A DNA stretch of 64,000 bases. Origin: Coriobacteriaceae bacterium. Its GTDB lineage: Bacteria; Actinomycetota; Coriobacteriia; Coriobacteriales; Coriobacteriaceae. The position numbers and the translations under genes were made by a program. Shown here piece after piece: positions 61,510-64,000 of this stretch. A model generated the notes under the pieces. It did not search any database. It saw nothing but the letters and a program-made list of their open reading frames with translations, and was not told the DNA's origin. The stretch is taken from contig CABOHA010000001.1 of the NCBI GenBank assembly GCA_902399975.1, forward strand, positions 273,397 through 337,396, written 5' to 3'. Position 1 is the stretch's first letter. Every line of letters starts with the position of its first letter.

Positions 61510-61585
61510 ACGCCAGTAGTTCAATTGGTAGAGCATCGGTCTCCAAAACCGAGTGTTGAGGGTTCGAGTCCTTCCTGGCGTGCCA
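61510..61585 (+). tRNA. tRNA-Trp(CCA)
   Basis: Acceptor ACGCCAG/CTGGCGT with CCA encoded, anticodon stem TCGGT/ACCGA, loop CTCCAAA with anticodon CCA, T-arm GGGTTCGAGTCC. It lies between rpmG and secE as in many genomes. Confidence 0.94.
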
Positions 61586-61661
61586 GTCATTATTCCGTAA
61601 GCTTCCAATTGGGGGCTTACGGTTTACTCATGTATAAGCGCATTGCGCGGAGGTAACCCAA

Positions 61662-62000
61662 ATGGCCAACAAGAAGAACAAGAAGAAGGCTCAGCAGCCG
61701 GCACCTGCCAACAACGCTGCCGCCAACTCCAAGGTTGAGGCCAAAAAGGCCGTTGCCAAGAAGAACGAGAAGGCTGCGAAGTCCAAGAAGAACGAGAAGC
61801 CTGGTTTCTTCGCCCGCACCAAGAAGTATTTCGCCTCGGTCAAGTCCGAGATGAAGCGTGTCACGTGGCCCGATAAGAAGGAGCTCGTGAACTACTCGGT
61901 CGTCGTTTGCGCTTCTCTGATCGTCGTCGGCGTCGTCATCGCTCTGCTCGATGCTGGCTTTGGCGAGGCTCTTGCTCTGTTCTCTGGATTGAGGGGCTAA
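61662..62000 (+). CDS. secE: Preprotein translocase subunit SecE
   Basis: 112-aa membrane subunit of the SecYEG channel. The N-terminal ~55 residues are a Lys/Ala-rich extension (KKNKKKAQQPAPANNAAANS). The conserved region follows (KKYFASVKSEMKRVTWPDKK) and a single TM helix (YSVVVCASLIVVGVVIALLD). GGAGG precedes ATG 61662. It is 3 nt from nusG. Confidence 0.94.
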   Translation: MANKKNKKKAQQPAPANNAAANSKVEAKKAVAKKNEKAAKSKKNEKPGFFARTKKYFASVKSEMKRVTWPDKKELVNYSVVVCASLIVVGVVIALLDAGFGEALALFSGLRG

Positions 62001-62003
62001 ACC

Positions 62004-62540
62004 ATGTCTAAGCGTTGGTACGTCGTTCACACTTACTCTGGATACGAGAACCGCGTTAAGTCCGATCTCGAGCATCGCATCGAGACTATGGGCATGCAGG
62101 ACCGTATCTTTGATATCGAGATTCCTATGGAGCGCGTCACCGAGATTAAAGAGGGTGGCAAGCGCGAGACCAAGGATTCCAAGATCTTCCCGGGTTATGT
62201 CCTGGTCCGCATGGAGATGGATGACGATGCTTGGACGTGCGTTCGTAACACGCCTGGCGTCACCGGTTTCTTGGGCGGCAACGGCAAGCCCGCTCCGCTT
62301 TCCCGCGACGAGTACAACAAGATGACTCGTCGTCCTGGTAAGGGCGATTCGCCCAAGCGCACCTCGGTTGATATTCAGGTCGGCACGTCCGTCCGCGTCA
62401 CCGATGGTCCGCTTACCGACTTTGATGGCAAGGTCTCCGAGGTTAACACCGAGGCTGGCAAGCTCAAGGTCACGCTGATGATCTTTGGCCGCGAGACGCC
62501 GGTTGAGCTCGACTTTAACCAGGTCGCTGTCATCGCTTAA
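62004..62540 (+). CDS. nusG: Transcription termination/antitermination protein NusG
   Basis: 178-aa transcription factor that links RNA polymerase with the ribosome or Rho. The NGN domain has KRWYVVHTYSGYENRVKSDL and FPGYVLVRMEMDD. The C-terminal KOW domain has VGTSVRVTDGPLTDFDGKVS. It is a standard length and starts 3 nt after secE. Confidence 0.96.
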   Translation: MSKRWYVVHTYSGYENRVKSDLEHRIETMGMQDRIFDIEIPMERVTEIKEGGKRETKDSKIFPGYVLVRMEMDDDAWTCVRNTPGVTGFLGGNGKPAPLSRDEYNKMTRRPGKGDSPKRTSVDIQVGTSVRVTDGPLTDFDGKVSEVNTEAGKLKVTLMIFGRETPVELDFNQVAVIA

Positions 62541-62660
62541 GTTTTCGTCCGTTCGCGCGAGCGTGCTTCTTCTGTGACTGCTCATCTCAGAAGTGCTTCT
62601 AACACGTGCGTGCTTACGATATAGCAAGTACTTCACACTCGTGATTCGAAAGGAATGACC

Positions 62661-63089
62661 ATGGCTGAGAAGAAGGTTGCCAACGTCATTAAGCTCCAGA
62701 TTCCTGCTGGTGCAGCTAACCCCGCTCCTCCCGTCGGCCCCGCCCTGGGCGCTGCTGGCGTGAACATCATGCAGTTCTGCCAGGCCTTTAACGCCGAGAC
62801 GCAGGACAAGAAGGGTGACATCATCCCCGTTGAGATCTCTGTCTACGAGGATAAGTCCTTCTCCTTCATCACCAAGACCCCGCCGGCGGCTCACCTCATC
62901 AAGAAGGAGCTGAACCTCAAGTCTGGTTCTGCTAAGCCCCAGGCCGACAAGGTTGGTCAGCTCTCCCAGGAGCAGCTTACCAAGATCGCCGAGATCAAGA
63001 TGCCGGACCTCAATGCCAACGACATTGACGCCGCCAAGAAGATCATCGCCGGTACCGCCCGTTCCATGGGCGTCACCATCGCTGAGTAG
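62661..63089 (+). CDS. rplK: 50S ribosomal protein L11
   Basis: 142-aa protein of the GTPase-associated centre. Motifs: [48 protein letters not shown] and the terminal [14 protein letters not shown] 62661 is chosen because AAAGGA has correct spacing to it and not to the ATG at 62655. Confidence 0.97.
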   Translation: MAEKKVANVIKLQIPAGAANPAPPVGPALGAAGVNIMQFCQAFNAETQDKKGDIIPVEISVYEDKSFSFITKTPPAAHLIKKELNLKSGSAKPQADKVGQLSQEQLTKIAEIKMPDLNANDIDAAKKIIAGTARSMGVTIAE

Positions 63090-63107
63090 CGATTTCTTTA
63101 GGTAATG

Positions 63108-63133
63108 ACGGGTGCCCCGACCGGGGCGCCCGT
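63108..63133 (+). terminator. Hairpin between rplK and rplA
   Basis: ACGGGTGCCCCG (63108-63119) pairs with CGGGGCGCCCGT (63122-63133). It has no T-tract, so it may attenuate or stabilise mRNA rather than terminate. An L1-binding site could also lie in this leader. Confidence 0.5.
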
Positions 63134-63206
63134 TATATGTGTGCAATAGGGCACACGATACGATGTGGGAGGGCATAAGCCCGTTTAACCACAGGAGGTA
63201 ATGCAC

Positions 63207-63914
63207 ATGGCTAAGCATGGTAAGAGCTATAACGCCGCTGCCGAGAAGATCGACCGCGCCACGCTCTACACCCCCCTTCAGGCTGCCAAGCTCATCAAGG
63301 AGCTCGACACCGCCAAGTTCGACGAGACCGTCGAGGCCCACTTCCGTCTGGGCATCGATACTCGTAAGGCTGACCAGAACATCCGTGGTTCCATCTCCCT
63401 GCCCCACGGCACCGGCAAGACCGTTCGTGTTGCCGTCTTCGCCGAGGGCGAGAAGGCCCGCGAGGCCGAGGCTGCCGGCGCCGACATCATCGGTTCCGAC
63501 GAGCTCGTCGCCCAGATCCAGAAGGGCGAGATCAACTTCGACGCTGCTATCGCTACGCCGAACATGATGGCCAAGGTTGGCCGCATCGGTAAGATCCTTG
63601 GTCCCCGTGGCCTCATGCCGAACCCCAAGCTCGGCACCGTGACCATGGACGTCGCCAAGATGGTCTCCGAGCTCAAGGCCGGCCGCGTTGAGTATCGCGC
63701 CGATCGTTACGGCATCTGCCACGTGCCCCTGGGCAAGAAGTCCTTCTCCGAGCAGCAGCTCGTCGAGAACTACGCTGCCCTGTACACCGAGATCCTGCGC
63801 GTCAAGCCCTCTTCTGCTAAGGGCAAGTACGTCAAGTCCATCTCCGTGTCTTCCACCATGGGCCCTGGCGTCAAGGTCGATCCCGCTGTCCAGCGTGACT
63901 TCCTGGCTGAGTAA
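63207..63914 (+). CDS. rplA: 50S ribosomal protein L1
   Basis: 235-aa L1-stalk protein, also an mRNA-binding translational repressor in other bacteria. Motifs: [54 protein letters not shown] and [23 protein letters not shown] 63207 is preferred over 63201 because AGGAGG is 8 nt from it. Confidence 0.97.
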   Translation: MAKHGKSYNAAAEKIDRATLYTPLQAAKLIKELDTAKFDETVEAHFRLGIDTRKADQNIRGSISLPHGTGKTVRVAVFAEGEKAREAEAAGADIIGSDELVAQIQKGEINFDAAIATPNMMAKVGRIGKILGPRGLMPNPKLGTVTMDVAKMVSELKAGRVEYRADRYGICHVPLGKKSFSEQQLVENYAALYTEILRVKPSSAKGKYVKSISVSSTMGPGVKVDPAVQRDFLAE

Positions 63915-63950
63915 CTTTTAGTTACTGCCTGAGCAAAGCAAGCATTGCTA

Positions 63951-63995
63951 AAGAGACCCGGTTCTGTCTCGTGCAGGACCGGGTCTCTTGCTTTT
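63951..63995 (+). terminator. Terminator/attenuator after rplA
   Basis: AAGAGACCCGGTTCTG (63951-63966) pairs with CAGGACCGGGTCTCTT (63974-63989), followed by GCTTTT. It probably separates rplKA from a following rplJL unit outside the window. Confidence 0.85.
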
Positions 63996-64000
63996 GAGTC

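Overview
The window reads as a chromosomal stretch of a high-GC Gram-positive gut actinobacterium of the class Coriobacteriia, most likely Collinsella or a close relative. This rests on overall composition and codon use, the fused EcfAA ATPase behind an FMN riboswitch, a MurE with a non-diaminopimelate substrate motif, and the style of the intergenic repeats. The genus is inferred; no 16S gene is present.

Layout. 1-6.4 kb: a truncated M20 amidohydrolase, a YtcJ-type amidohydrolase, an LTA-synthase-like sulfatase and a decayed zinc-uptake locus (a small HDC-motif membrane protein plus a ZnuA C-terminal remnant). 6.6-8.7 kb: groES-groEL, then a 137-bp hairpin. 9.1-13.5 kb: FMN riboswitch, ribU, fused ecfAA, ecfT and two PPOX-fold proteins. 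13.7-18.7 kb: argC, a terminator-like element, argJ, argB, argD. 18.7-19.7 kb: a MITE-like element and three exact-period 184-bp tandem repeats abutting tRNA-Val. 19.9-33.9 kb: housekeeping genes (asnB, murE, a HAD phosphatase, murI, rph, rdgB, dtd, veg, ispE, tRNA-Pro, tatA, greA, an extended lysS, thrE-like exporter). 34.1-36.8 kb: clpC. 36.9-43.4 kb: an AT-richer accessory block. 43.6-48.7 kb: a RelB-like/PIN toxin-antitoxin pair, pepD, hipBA and mntP. 48.9-54.5 kb: disA-ispD-ispF-cysS, then rlmB-like and NYN-domain genes. 54.5-59.1 kb: tRNA-Thr, repeats and a beta-glucoside PTS / 6-phospho-beta-glucosidase / RpiR locus. 59.4-64 kb: tRNA-Tyr-Thr-Met, tuf, rpmG, tRNA-Trp, secE, nusG, rplK, rplA.

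The most interesting system is at 37.8-43.4 kb: an apparent radical-SAM RiPP (modified peptide) cluster. A 36-residue peptide with five cysteines, a run of five glycines and a very strong ribosome binding site is followed by a terminator-like hairpin, an ABC-2 ATPase with two related permeases (immunity-like), a radical SAM/SPASM enzyme and an ABC exporter without a peptidase domain. A DUF2975 membrane protein and a small HTH regulator lie just upstream, and a palindrome covers the probable promoter of the peptide. The peptide is too short for ordinary gene callers and is easily missed. The product, its bridging pattern and its activity are unknown.

Other notable points are the tRNA-Val-linked tandem repeats, dispersed palindromes carrying DnaA-box-like TTATCCAC cores, a LysRS with a C-terminal tRNA-binding OB domain, and a terminator-like structure inside the arginine operon.
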